Assembly (NCBI RefSeq): GCF_001483135.1
Contig: NZ_LNAL01000006.1
Coordinates: 558,003-622,002 of the forward strand
Length of the DNA stretch: 64,000 bases
Source: Solirubrum puertoriconensis
GTDB taxonomy: Bacteria > Bacteroidota > Bacteroidia > Cytophagales > Hymenobacteraceae
Direction of reading: 5' to 3'
The notes under the pieces were generated by a model. That model did not search any database. It saw only the letters and a list, made by a program, of their open reading frames with translations, and was not told the origin of the DNA. A program made the position numbers and the translations under genes. The first letter of the stretch is position 1, and the number at the start of each line of letters is the position of its first letter. Positions 32,247-41,220 of this stretch are shown one piece after another.

Positions 32247-32837
32247 TTAAACTGCCGAAGGGCTCTGAAGGTTAAGGCCGGGATTGGCTTGCTGGCGCAT
32301 GGCAGCATTAAACTGCTCGCTCTGGCCGCGCGGAATGCTGAGGGTTTGCCACTCCTCGCCGCGAAGGTGCTTGGCGAGTTGAACCAGCTGGCCGGTGTGG
32401 TAGGCATAATGGGTTATTTGCCGCTGCAGCGCACCTAGGGCGGTGTAAGGCTCTTGCCTGATGTATACGGTGCGCAGCCAATCGGCGGGGTGCTGCTCGA
32501 GGTGGTCGAGCACAGCCCAGAGCACGGGCCACGCTTGCTGCCACTGCTGCTGCAACCGCGCTACGGCCGCGGGCGAGGTCGGCTCCTCAAATTCTTGGTC
32601 GCGGTGGCGGTCGGGCTTTTCGCCGTCGGTAGTCCAGAAGTCGGTAAAGCGCGAGCGAAGATTGCCCACGAGGTGCTGCACCAGCACGGCCGCGCTGTTC
32701 GACTCGGGCCCTGGGCGCCACAGCCATTGCTCGGGCGTGAGCTGGGCCAGGGCCTTATCGGCAAGTGCTTTGTATTGCTGAAAGCCATGGCGAACGGTGG
32801 CCAGCAGGCCGGCCGCCAACGCATCGGGAGCTGACAT
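32247..32837 (-). CDS. DinB-like / DUF1572 protein
   Basis: The 196-residue protein is an all-helical DinB-type four-helix bundle: His of LVQHLVGNLRSRFTDFW near 52-68 and of THYAYHTGQLVQLAKHL near 137-153 supply the metal triad. The sequence NLRSRFTDFWTTDGEKPDR is the DUF1572 signature. Such proteins are metal-dependent and some are bacillithiol- or mycothiol-dependent transferases; a specific activity cannot be given. ATG 32837 is used; the longer frame from 32918 overlaps the promoter region. Divergent from the AsmA-like gene. Confidence 0.85.
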   Translation of the reverse strand: MSAPDALAAGLLATVRHGFQQYKALADKALAQLTPEQWLWRPGPESNSAAVLVQHLVGNLRSRFTDFWTTDGEKPDRHRDQEFEEPTSPAAVARLQQQWQQAWPVLWAVLDHLEQHPADWLRTVYIRQEPYTALGALQRQITHYAYHTGQLVQLAKHLRGEEWQTLSIPRGQSEQFNAAMRQQANPGLNLQSPSAV

Positions 32838-32960
32838 AAGCAGGGGCAATAGGGTGGGAGATGGTGCTGCTAAGGTAAACGGCCGCCCGGCATTGCGGCC
32901 CAACATCGGCCACGGCAACGGGTTTTTCGTTTACGCACTGGCCAACTAGCCCCATCAGCA

Positions 32961-35147
32961 ATGCCTAACGTTCCGACTACCCAACCCGAAGTTGCGGCCA
33001 GCGCCCCGCCGCGCCGGCCGCGGCGTTGGCTGTGGTGGGTGGGCGGCGCGGTGCTGCTGCTGGTGGGGCTGGCAGCCCTAGGTTTGCGCCTGCTCGACCC
33101 CTGGCTGCAACGTACGCTGCAGGAGCAGGTAGCCCGCAAAACCAACGGGCAATATGAGTTGCGCATTGGGGCGCTGCGCACCAGCTTGCGGCAAGGCTCG
33201 CTCACGCTGCGCAACGTGTGGGTGCGGCCCGCTGGTTGGCCCAAGCACAAGCAGGCAGCCGGCCAGCCCGCGCTGTGGCTGCTGCTCACCGTCGACCACG
33301 TGCGCGTGGGTGGCGTAAGCTTAGGCGCGTTGCTGAAGGGCGAGCTGGTAGCCGTGGATACCGTGCTGATTGAAACCGTGCGGGCGCAGGTACTCAGCAC
33401 ACCCACCAACCCCGCCGGCACCAAACCCCTGCACGAGCAATTGCCCAAACGCATACCGGGTATTCGCATCGGGCATTTTGCGCTGCGCGATGTGCGCGCA
33501 GCCTCGGGCCTGCAGGGGCAACGCTCCCAGTTGCGGCAAGGCAACCTCGTGGCGCAGGATATCCTGATAAGCCGCGGCGGTGCTTCCGACTCAACCCGCC
33601 TAGGGTATGCGTCGGCCTTCGAGATGAATGCCACCGGGCTCGAGGCGCAGGTGCCCGGCCACCACGTGCGCTTGGGGGCGGCGCGCTTCAGCAGCCGCAG
33701 CCGGCAGCTTCAGCTCGATTCGTTGCGTGTGGTGCCCGTGGCTGATAAGCAGGCCAAGCCAGGCAGTACCAAGGCCGATCTGTGGTTGCCGCAGGTGCGG
33801 CTGAGCGGCCTGCAACCCAGGTTGCTGCCGCGCCGCGTGCTGCAGGCCGATTCGCTGCGCGTTGTGGCTATGCGCCTGCAGTTGGCCGCTCCCGCAACAC
33901 CGCCCCCGCCGCTGCACAAAATGCTGGCTCCTTACCTGCAGCGCGTGCAAGTAGGCCATGTGCACCTAGGGCAAGGCCAGCTGCGCGTAACGCGCGTATC
34001 CATGATGCCAGAAGTGCGCGACCTCAACATTGTGGGCACCAACATCCGCATCGACTCAATTGCTGCCAAGGATGCCCAGCGGGTGCTGTACGCCCGCGAC
34101 TGGCAGGTACGCACCGGCCCCACCCAGCTTCGCATCGATGCTCCTTACTACCGCGTGCGCACCGAGCACCTAGGGCTGAGTACCCGCGGGCGGCAACTGC
34201 GCATTACGGGCTTGCTGATTCAGCCGAACATGGGTCCCGAAGCCTTGGCCCGCGGCAAAGGGCACCAGGCCTCGCACGTCACGTTCCGGCTGCCCGAGCT
34301 GCGCGTAACCGGGCTCGACTTCGGAGCTCTGGAACGACGAAAGGCCGTGCTGATGCGGGAGTTAGAGCTGCGCAACCCGCGCCTGCACATCATCAGCAAC
34401 TCCAAACACCCCATCAACCCCAATCTCTCGGTGGTAACGCCCGAAAACGTGGGCAAGCTGCCGTTTCGGCTCGATGTGCGTACGCTGCGCGTGCGCAATT
34501 TCGATATGCGTTTCACCTTCACGGGCAAGCGGGCGTTGCGGCCGGGGCATTTTACCATTACGCGCCTCAACGGGGTAGGCACCAACATCAGCAACGACCC
34601 CAAGCGCATGAGTGCCGCTCGCCCCGCCGTGCTGCAAGCCACAGCCTACCTAGGAGGCAAGTGCCGCCTGCAAGCCAAGGCCTGGGTGCCGCTGCTCGAT
34701 GCCAACGGAACGCACCGCGTGGAGGGCACCTTTGGCCCCACGCCTTTTGCGCTGCTCAACCCCGTTACCGAGCCTACGCGCTTTGCCCGCTTCGAGCGGG
34801 GGCAGCTGCACGGGCTGCGGGCCACGCTGCTAGTAAACCGCCGCGAGGTAACCGGCACCGTATGGGCCCGCTACTCCAACCTGAAAGTGGATTTGCTGAG
34901 CCGGCGCGGCGGTGGCCCCGACCGGCAGAAGCTGCTGACCAAAGTGGTGTCGAAGGCGAGCAACGTACTGGTAGTGCGCGACGACAACCCGCGCAGCAAA
35001 GGCAAGCCGCTGGAGCCCGGCAAAATTCGCTCCGACCGCAACCTGCACTACGGTGTGTTTTCGGTGTGGCTGCAGGGCATGAACAGTGGCCTGCTCAACA
35101 GCGTAGGCGTGCCCAGCAAAATGGCCGAAGAAATCAGCGAGCTGTAG
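32961..35147 (+). CDS. Large membrane-anchored periplasmic protein, AsmA-like
   Basis: The 728-residue protein has a basic N-terminus (PPRRPRRWLWW), one membrane helix at about 24-42 and then a long repetitive beta-rich periplasmic part with few charged runs and no catalytic motif. The first domain (LDPWLQRTLQEQVARKTNGQ, LRIGALRTSLRQGSLTLRNV) is how AsmA/TamB/DUF748-type proteins begin. Such proteins form long grooves that carry lipids between membranes, a plausible role here. No Cys. The C-terminus (NSGLLNSVGVPSKMAEEI) is short and soluble. It stands alone between the DinB-like gene and a convergent subtilase. Family call is by architecture, not by a firm motif. Confidence 0.65.
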   Translation: MPNVPTTQPEVAASAPPRRPRRWLWWVGGAVLLLVGLAALGLRLLDPWLQRTLQEQVARKTNGQYELRIGALRTSLRQGSLTLRNVWVRPAGWPKHKQAAGQPALWLLLTVDHVRVGGVSLGALLKGELVAVDTVLIETVRAQVLSTPTNPAGTKPLHEQLPKRIPGIRIGHFALRDVRAASGLQGQRSQLRQGNLVAQDILISRGGASDSTRLGYASAFEMNATGLEAQVPGHHVRLGAARFSSRSRQLQLDSLRVVPVADKQAKPGSTKADLWLPQVRLSGLQPRLLPRRVLQADSLRVVAMRLQLAAPATPPPPLHKMLAPYLQRVQVGHVHLGQGQLRVTRVSMMPEVRDLNIVGTNIRIDSIAAKDAQRVLYARDWQVRTGPTQLRIDAPYYRVRTEHLGLSTRGRQLRITGLLIQPNMGPEALARGKGHQASHVTFRLPELRVTGLDFGALERRKAVLMRELELRNPRLHIISNSKHPINPNLSVVTPENVGKLPFRLDVRTLRVRNFDMRFTFTGKRALRPGHFTITRLNGVGTNISNDPKRMSAARPAVLQATAYLGGKCRLQAKAWVPLLDANGTHRVEGTFGPTPFALLNPVTEPTRFARFERGQLHGLRATLLVNRREVTGTVWARYSNLKVDLLSRRGGGPDRQKLLTKVVSKASNVLVVRDDNPRSKGKPLEPGKIRSDRNLHYGVFSVWLQGMNSGLLNSVGVPSKMAEEISEL

Positions 35148-35212
35148 CGCTTTGGTGCCCAGCGGTACAGGCGCTGGCAGGACCTAGGGCGCAAGCATCA
35201 GGCAGAAAAAAC

Positions 35213-35242
35213 AACGGCCCGGAACACGCGTTCCGGGCCGTT
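35213..35242 (-). terminator. Terminator of the secreted subtilase gene
   Basis: AACGGCCCGGAAC (35213-35225) pairs perfectly with 35230-35242; on the minus strand it is followed by TTTTTT (after one G). Confidence 0.8.
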
Positions 35243-35264
35243 GCAGTAGGCGAAGCAATGGTGC

Positions 35265-38024
35265 TTAGCGCGTCAGGATAAGGCGGCCGCTCTGGGTTTT
35301 GGCGCCCGTCGAGAGCTTGTAGAGGTACGTACCGGCAGGCAGCTTGGCGCCATCGAAGGTGTGCTGATGGAAGCCGGCGCTCTGCTGGGCATTCACTACG
35401 GTTTCAACCTTGCGGCCCATCACGTCATATACCTCCAGCCGTACGGGTGCGGCTTCGGCCAACTGGTAGGTGAATACCGTGCGCTGTGCGAAGGGGTTGG
35501 GAGCAGCGTATACCGGCGCATCAATGGGCGGAGCAGTTTCCGTTACGGTACTAGCAGCGGTGGCCGAGGCGGTGCTGGCAGCAGCATCCACGGGGGCAGA
35601 GGTCCACTGATCGTGGGTGCGCGTTACGATTACGGCAAAATCGGCCCGCTTTACTTTTTGCTGCGGCTTGAAAGTGGCGTGCAGCGTGGGCTGTAAGTCG
35701 TAGGGGCCTTGCATCACGCTGTAGTAGGCGTTGATGAGGTTCATATCCAGAGCTACTTGCACGTAGCCCTCTAGGCCGGCCGGAATCTGTGCCGCATCGT
35801 CAATGGCAATGCGCTGGCCGTTTACCTCCACCGTAACGGGGCCGGTGGCTTGCTGCGCTTTGTTTTGCAGCCCTAGGCTTTGCACCAGCGAGTACGCCAG
35901 GCTAGCCCGCGTAACGGCGGCGTTCGGAGCAAATACACCGGCCGAAACCGGCTGCATCACGCCGTTTTGCACGTGGTATCGGTCGCGCAGCGCCGCACCG
36001 CGGGCCGTTACCGATTCGGCCAACAGCGCCTGCGCCCCCGATACGTCGCCAAACGAGTTGGTGCCGCTTACGGGCAGGTACTGGCGCACGGCCTGGCCCA
36101 TCAGCAGGTAATCGGCCAGCTGAATGCGGCTGAGGTCTTGGTCGGGCTTAAAGCCGTTGCTCAGGCCATCCATCAGGCGTTTGCTGATGGCCAGCTGAAT
36201 GGAGGCTTCGGCCGGGTGGCCCGCAGCGTCGCCCAAGCCCGTCGAACCTAGGGCTTTGTTCAGGGCAATGGTGCCCGAAACGGTTTCGGGTAGGGCAGCG
36301 CCCTGCAGGCCATCGAGGCGCACCGTCCAGGTGCCGGCCTCGGGGCTTGCTACGGCTACTGCACGGCCGGGGCTGGTGGCAAACAGCACCGAAATGCCCG
36401 ATGCGTAACGCTTACCGCTCGGCGACAGCAGCACCAGGTTTACCGGGTTGCCGGTTTCGCCCAGCAGGCCAGTTACTTTGCAGCTGACCTCCAACGACGA
36501 GGTGCCGGCCGGTACCGCAAACGTTTGGCTGTTGGTGGCCGTGGTAGCCGGGTTGAAATTAATGGTGAACGGCGCGTTCGAAACGGCCGAGTTCACACTG
36601 CTGTTGAAGGTGCGCTTGGCGTTTACCGTGGGGCCGTAACCGGCAGCTCGGAAGGCGCGGTCGACGGCGGCGTAGGCGTTGGCCATGCCGTGGCCTATTT
36701 CCCACGACTCGCGGTTGGGCAGGTTGGTAGCGGTTTGCTCCAAAATGCTCTTCACCTCGGCCGGCGTCAGGTTGGGGTTAGCGTCCAGCATCAGGGCCAC
36801 AATACCAGCTACATGCGGTGCCGACATGGACGTGCCGGTCAGGTGCGTGTAGAAGGGTACGTGGGCTGGCTCCAAGTTTTCAACGTCCTGCTGGCTGCTT
36901 AGCAGCCCAATGGGCGACACCGCGCGCGTCGACACGATATCGGTGCCGGGGGCAGTTACAGTCGGCTCGTCGCGCCACGGAAAGGTTTGGCCATCGATGG
37001 TTACCGTGCCGCCCACGCCCTTACGGCCGCGCGACGACGAGGGCGCCAGCACACCCGCTTTGTCGGAGTTGGCTACCGTAATTACCCACGGGGCCTTTTT
37101 GTAGTTGCCCGTAATGGTGCCCGAGCCCGCCCCCGAGTTGCCCGCCGAAAACACCACCACAATGTTGCGGTCGACGCAGCGCTTGGTGGCAATGGTAATC
37201 GGGTCGTTCGGGTTCGGCTCGGTGGCAATGTCGGAGGTGGTGCCGAAGGAGTTGGTGATAACGCGGATGTTGTACTGGAACTGATTGACCAGCGCGTAGT
37301 CGAAGGCGCCTACCACATCCAGAATAAACAAGCCCGCGCCCGTTCCGTAGCCGATCAGGTCGGCACCGGGCGCTACGCCGGCGTGCTTGCCGTTGGAGGC
37401 CGCACCCGTGGCCCCCACAATACCGGCTACGTGCGTGCCGTGGCCACCGGTTTGGTCGGTATTGGGCACGTTTTCGAGGTAGGTAATGGGCAGCAGTGCG
37501 TTTTGGGTATTTAGGTTGGTGGTGCCCAGTACGTTCTGCTTCAGGTTTTTACCTAGGGTGTGGTCGGGGTGCGTGCCATCAATACCCGAGTCGTTCACTA
37601 CCACGCCAATGCCCTTGCCCGACACCGGCAAACCGCCGTTGCGCTGCGTAAACAAAGGCTCGAGGCGGGCGCGTTGCGCACCCGTCAGGGCGGTGGCACC
37701 GTCGTTGTCGCGCACCAGCGAGCGGTTCAGGTAAATAGATGCCACGTTGGGATCCTGCGCCAAGCGGTTGATTTGCGAGCTGGTGGCCAGCACACCCGCC
37801 ACCGGCAGCGCGCGCATGGTTACGCCCTGCAAAATGCCCAGCTGCTGCAACGAGAGCTTGTTGGCCAGGGTAGGGGCCGAGTTGCCCTTAAAAGTCACCA
37901 CCACCTGATGCAGATCAAGCGGATTGGAGAGAAGAGGCTTCAGGTGTGTGTCGAGGTAGGCTTGTGCGGAAGCAGCCCCGGTGCTGCCCATCCAGAGCAA
38001 CACACCGAGTAAAGTTTTCTTCAT
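35265..38024 (-). CDS. Subtilisin-like serine protease (S8) with SLH-like region and T9SS C-terminal domain
   Basis: The 919-residue protein has a signal peptide (1-21), a propeptide-like domain, then an S8 catalytic domain with Asp145 (NDSGIDGTHPDH), His195 (GGHGTHVAG), Asn296 and Ser399 (GTSMSAPHVAG). A beta-domain (P-domain type) follows at about 475-600. Segments near 635-690, 700-770 and 790-835 (FGDVSGAQAL, AVTRASLAYSLV, KVKRADFAVIVTR) look like S-layer-homology repeats. The end (APNPFAQRTVFTYQL...AGTYLYKLSTG) is a type A T9SS sorting domain, so it is probably exported through the outer membrane and surface-attached or released. Monocistronic. Confidence 0.9.
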   Translation of the reverse strand: MKKTLLGVLLWMGSTGAASAQAYLDTHLKPLLSNPLDLHQVVVTFKGNSAPTLANKLSLQQLGILQGVTMRALPVAGVLATSSQINRLAQDPNVASIYLNRSLVRDNDGATALTGAQRARLEPLFTQRNGGLPVSGKGIGVVVNDSGIDGTHPDHTLGKNLKQNVLGTTNLNTQNALLPITYLENVPNTDQTGGHGTHVAGIVGATGAASNGKHAGVAPGADLIGYGTGAGLFILDVVGAFDYALVNQFQYNIRVITNSFGTTSDIATEPNPNDPITIATKRCVDRNIVVVFSAGNSGAGSGTITGNYKKAPWVITVANSDKAGVLAPSSSRGRKGVGGTVTIDGQTFPWRDEPTVTAPGTDIVSTRAVSPIGLLSSQQDVENLEPAHVPFYTHLTGTSMSAPHVAGIVALMLDANPNLTPAEVKSILEQTATNLPNRESWEIGHGMANAYAAVDRAFRAAGYGPTVNAKRTFNSSVNSAVSNAPFTINFNPATTATNSQTFAVPAGTSSLEVSCKVTGLLGETGNPVNLVLLSPSGKRYASGISVLFATSPGRAVAVASPEAGTWTVRLDGLQGAALPETVSGTIALNKALGSTGLGDAAGHPAEASIQLAISKRLMDGLSNGFKPDQDLSRIQLADYLLMGQAVRQYLPVSGTNSFGDVSGAQALLAESVTARGAALRDRYHVQNGVMQPVSAGVFAPNAAVTRASLAYSLVQSLGLQNKAQQATGPVTVEVNGQRIAIDDAAQIPAGLEGYVQVALDMNLINAYYSVMQGPYDLQPTLHATFKPQQKVKRADFAVIVTRTHDQWTSAPVDAAASTASATAASTVTETAPPIDAPVYAAPNPFAQRTVFTYQLAEAAPVRLEVYDVMGRKVETVVNAQQSAGFHQHTFDGAKLPAGTYLYKLSTGAKTQSGRLILTR

Positions 38025-38410
38025 AGAGTACTGTGAGGTAAGGGTTGTGCCCACATGTACGAACAAGCCTGCCGTAACGGTTTTTACACCATTGAAGAAT
38101 ATTTATTGAAAAATGAATAATAATCGCAGGCGAATATTATGCACGCCTCATAATTGATAGTGTTTTCTTGCGAAGATTATTAATCAGTTCTATAGGACTT
38201 AAGCTCGAATTTAAATAGTATAATTCATTAAATCATGCAATTGCCCAGTGCGGCTACAGTGTTTAACCAATACCTGAAAGTTAGCTTTTCAGGCCTGTCA
38301 AGCTATCGAAACCCCGCAGCCTCAAGCTCAAAAAAGTTACCCAGGCTATAGCCTGCGTATGCATTAGCGGCAGTCTCGGCTAGCCAACGGCAAATCCTTG
38401 CACCAAAAGG
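38025..38410. other. AT-rich gene-free spacer
   Basis: Bases about 38085-38240 are very AT-rich (for example ATATTTATTGAAAAATGAATA). It separates two divergent genes, so promoters for both the subtilase and the desaturase are expected here. No ORF or clear hairpin is seen. Confidence 0.5.
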
Positions 38411-39355
38411 ATGGCTAGTTCGTTTAACAACTACCGCCAAGCCATGCCCGGCGGGGCAACGCCAAGTCCAATGTCGGGGTTGTTGCGTAAGTTTCGAAAG
38501 CAGCAACCGAACCGAAGCAAGCGGACTTCCTCCCCAGAGGTGCCCAGGTTTCTTTTAGGGCCTGCATACACGCACCTCTTACCGCTTGGGATAATGATTA
38601 TTTGGGCCGCTTTTTTTGCGCACTGGTACCTGTCACTGTTTGCGCAGTCGTTCTTTCAGCACCGCTACGCCGCGCACCGCATGTTTAGCATGCACCCGCT
38701 GTGGGAGCGGTTTTTCTTTGTCTTTACATTCCTGGTACAGGGCTCAAGCTTTATGTCGCCGCGGGGGTACGCGCTGCTGCACCGCATGCACCACGCCTAC
38801 TCCGATACCGACAAAGACCCGCATTCGCCGCACAACTCCACCAATGCCTTCGGGATGATGTGGAAAACGCGCACTGTTTACCAGGAGGTGCTGAAGGACG
38901 AACACCCCAACGCGCGCCGGTTTGCAAGCGGTGACTACCCCGAGTGGGTAGCCCTCGAAGAGTTTGGCAACAAGTGGTACACGCGCGTGGGTTGGGGCGC
39001 GCTGTACGTGGGGTTCTACGTGGCGTTTGCCACGGCGTGGTGGCAGTACCTGCTGCTACCCGTGCACTTTGCCATGGGGGCCGTACACGGCGCCATCGTC
39101 AACTGGGGCGGGCACAAGTACGGCTACCAGAACTTTGATAACCACGACAAGTCGCGCAACTCCTTGTTCTTCGACTTCCTCACCGGCGGCGAGCTATTCC
39201 AGAACAACCACCACAAGCTGCCCATGCGCGTCAACTTCGGCGTAAAGTGGTGGGAACTCGACCCCACTTACCCCGTCATCTGGACATTGGATAAGCTTCG
39301 GATTGTGCGCATCAAGCGCAAAGAAGGCCACAGTACTGTACCAGTAGCGGCCTAA
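38411..39355 (+). CDS. Fatty acid (acyl-CoA type) desaturase
   Basis: The 314-residue membrane protein has the three His boxes of di-iron desaturases: HRYAAH at 84-89, HRMHH at 124-128 and NNHHKLP near 256-262, plus the extra NWGGHKYG. About four membrane helices flank the boxes (about 55-72, 98-115, 195-215, 215-235). It introduces a double bond into fatty acyl chains using O2 and electrons from ferredoxin or cytochrome b5, and so adjusts membrane fluidity; cold response is a common role. The start at 38411 follows a long AT-rich spacer. A terminator at 39378-39414 ends the gene. Confidence 0.93.
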   Translation: MASSFNNYRQAMPGGATPSPMSGLLRKFRKQQPNRSKRTSSPEVPRFLLGPAYTHLLPLGIMIIWAAFFAHWYLSLFAQSFFQHRYAAHRMFSMHPLWERFFFVFTFLVQGSSFMSPRGYALLHRMHHAYSDTDKDPHSPHNSTNAFGMMWKTRTVYQEVLKDEHPNARRFASGDYPEWVALEEFGNKWYTRVGWGALYVGFYVAFATAWWQYLLLPVHFAMGAVHGAIVNWGGHKYGYQNFDNHDKSRNSLFFDFLTGGELFQNNHHKLPMRVNFGVKWWELDPTYPVIWTLDKLRIVRIKRKEGHSTVPVAA

Positions 39356-39377
39356 TTGCAGATGCAATTCGTAAGCA

Positions 39378-39414
39378 AAGCGGGCTGCCACCTCTCCCAG
39401 GTGGCAGCCCGCTT
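39378..39414. terminator. Bidirectional terminator
   Basis: A perfect 16-bp stem, AAGCGGGCTGCCACCT at 39378-39393 and its complement at 39399-39414, between the convergent desaturase and kinase genes. Confidence 0.8.
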
Positions 39415-39435
39415 GCGTTTGCAGGGTAGCTAGTC

Positions 39436-40533
39436 CTAATCAGGTAAAGAAGCCAAAACTGGCAGCTCGATCCGGAAGGAGGAACCTTTGCTTTCCACGC
39501 TCTCAAAGGTGATATGACCGTTGTGCAGGCCTACAATCGTTTTAATAACCGACATACCTAGGCCGGTGGTTTTCTCGCCGCGCAGGCCTGGGCGCCGCGC
39601 TTTCGTAAACTTATCAAACAACACCGGCTGCAGCGCCTCCGGTATGCCAATGCCGTCATCTAGTACGCTGATGCCCACGCCTGCTGGTAAGGGCTCTACC
39701 TTAATGGTGATGTTGCCGCCATCGTGCGTAAACTTGATGGCATTGGAAATTAGGTTGTTGAGTACCTGCTCAAACTTGTTCTTGTCGCAGTTGACGTAAA
39801 TGGGCTCGTTGGGGGCAACAAAATGGAAGTGTTTGTCCAGTTTTTGCGCCGAGCGTTGGTATTCTTCCACTAAGGTGTGCGCCCACGCTACCATATCCAA
39901 TCGTTCGCGCTTCAGCACTACGTTGGCGGACTCCATAAACTCCTGATCCACAAAATCCCGAATTAGATCGACGCTATCCTTGCAGGTTTCGTGCAGTAGC
40001 CGAACCAGCTCGTTCAGGGAAGCATCTTGGTACGCCAAGGATTGCTGAGCAATGTGCTCGGCTAGCTGTTGCGCTACCACCAGCGGGCCCGCCAGGTCGT
40101 GCGACAGAATTTCGAGCGTAGCGTTCTTTTTGGCGTTGTACTTGTGGGCATTATCCATGTACTGCTTGGTGCGCGTGATGTCGTGCGCGGTGCCGCTGAG
40201 GTACGTTTCGTTGTTGGGGCCATTAACGCGCATAAGGGTGAGGCATAGCCATTGTCGGCTTCCGTCGGGGTGTTTGAGCCGTAATTCCACATCCTCAATA
40301 AGCTCGCCGCTGAGCGCGCGGGCGAGCTTATCGGCCAAGAACTCCAAGTCGTCGGGGTGCATGCAGGCTTTGAGCTGGGGTAGCTCTTCGTTCACGTACT
40401 CCACATTACCACCTAGGATACGCTCGTAGGTAGGGCTCACGTACAACACGCGTCGCGAAGCAATATCGTACAAGAAGTAAATGGCTTGGCTACTCTCAAT
40501 GAGCGGCCCAAATAGTAGCTCAAAATCGACCAT
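39436..40533 (-). CDS. PAS-domain sensor histidine kinase
   Basis: The 365-residue protein has no membrane helix. An N-terminal PAS domain (about 8-120, ending in GTAHDITRTKQYMD) is followed by the dimerisation helix with phospho-acceptor His in EILSHDLAGPLVVAQQ near 142-157, and an HATPase_c domain with N-box NNLISNAIKFTHDG, G1 VLDDGIGIPE and G2 EKTTGLGMSVIKTI. A cytosolic signal is likely. ATG 40533 is chosen; the 26 codons upstream lack similarity. No response-regulator gene is adjacent, so the partner is elsewhere. A short AT-poor promoter region of about 280 bases lies upstream. Confidence 0.9.
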   Translation of the reverse strand: MVDFELLFGPLIESSQAIYFLYDIASRRVLYVSPTYERILGGNVEYVNEELPQLKACMHPDDLEFLADKLARALSGELIEDVELRLKHPDGSRQWLCLTLMRVNGPNNETYLSGTAHDITRTKQYMDNAHKYNAKKNATLEILSHDLAGPLVVAQQLAEHIAQQSLAYQDASLNELVRLLHETCKDSVDLIRDFVDQEFMESANVVLKRERLDMVAWAHTLVEEYQRSAQKLDKHFHFVAPNEPIYVNCDKNKFEQVLNNLISNAIKFTHDGGNITIKVEPLPAGVGISVLDDGIGIPEALQPVLFDKFTKARRPGLRGEKTTGLGMSVIKTIVGLHNGHITFESVESKGSSFRIELPVLASLPD

Positions 40534-40815
40534 AGGATCGGGTACAATGAGTAGTAGTGTACCACCGTGCTGTGCATTTAGTTGTGCAAAACCGCCTGCT
40601 CTGTCGCCCACAAATCCCTAGGGCCTTGGTGTTACTACTGCTGTGCCACAGTGCGGGTACGTAGAGAAGGCAACCCAAAATCAGCAATTGCCCTATGGCT
40701 AAACCCGTATTAATCCAGGATCAATAGGCAAGGCTGCTCCGTTAAAGGGCAAATAATCGGACAATCGACCGATCGGTACACATTCCTCATCTGTCCTTTC
40801 TAGGCACCATTTGCC

Positions 40816-41124
40816 GTGTTACAACCAGTTACTGCCAATCACCTACACTTGCACCTAGTGCCTGCCGGGCGTCGTCTCGATTTCGATACCAGCCCCGGCA
40901 GCTACGCCTACGTTTACCGCCGCTGCCGCAACCAGCAGTGGCAGTGCGTAGCCCAAAACGCCTGCAGTCCTTACCTGGATCAGGCCGTGCTCGAGCCGAG
41001 CGCCGCACCCGAATACATGGTGTACTACCGCAACGCCGATGGCACTACCACCGCCGAAACCACCGTGGTTCGTGCCGACCCCGCCGGCATGCCAATCAGC
41101 CCAAGCTGGATTAATTTAGCCTAG
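40816..41124 (+). CDS. Small hypothetical protein
   Basis: A 102-residue ORF starting with GTG 40816. The sequence looks like a compact beta-domain (RRLDFDTSPGSYAYVYRRC, YMVYYRNADGTTTAETTVV), with Cys in CRNQQWQC and ACSPYL. No signal peptide or family is recognised. CTAGGC overlaps the stop codon. The frame is supported only by GC-rich codon usage and by the way it fills the gap between the kinase and the convergent membrane-protein gene; a terminator shared with that gene follows. Confidence 0.5.
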   Translation: MLQPVTANHLHLHLVPAGRRLDFDTSPGSYAYVYRRCRNQQWQCVAQNACSPYLDQAVLEPSAAPEYMVYYRNADGTTTAETTVVRADPAGMPISPSWINLA

Positions 41125-41184
41125 GCGCAGGCAGCACGAGCTGTAATAACCCAAATGCATAGCTGGATCTTCGCTTTCGCCATT

Positions 41185-41220
41185 AACACAAAACGGGGCA
41201 GCATTGCCCCGTTTTGTGTT
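41185..41220. terminator. Bidirectional terminator overlapping a stop codon
   Basis: AACACAAAACGGGGCA (41185-41200) pairs perfectly with 41205-41220. The last bases of the stem are part of the stop codon of the membrane-protein gene at 41219. Confidence 0.78.
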
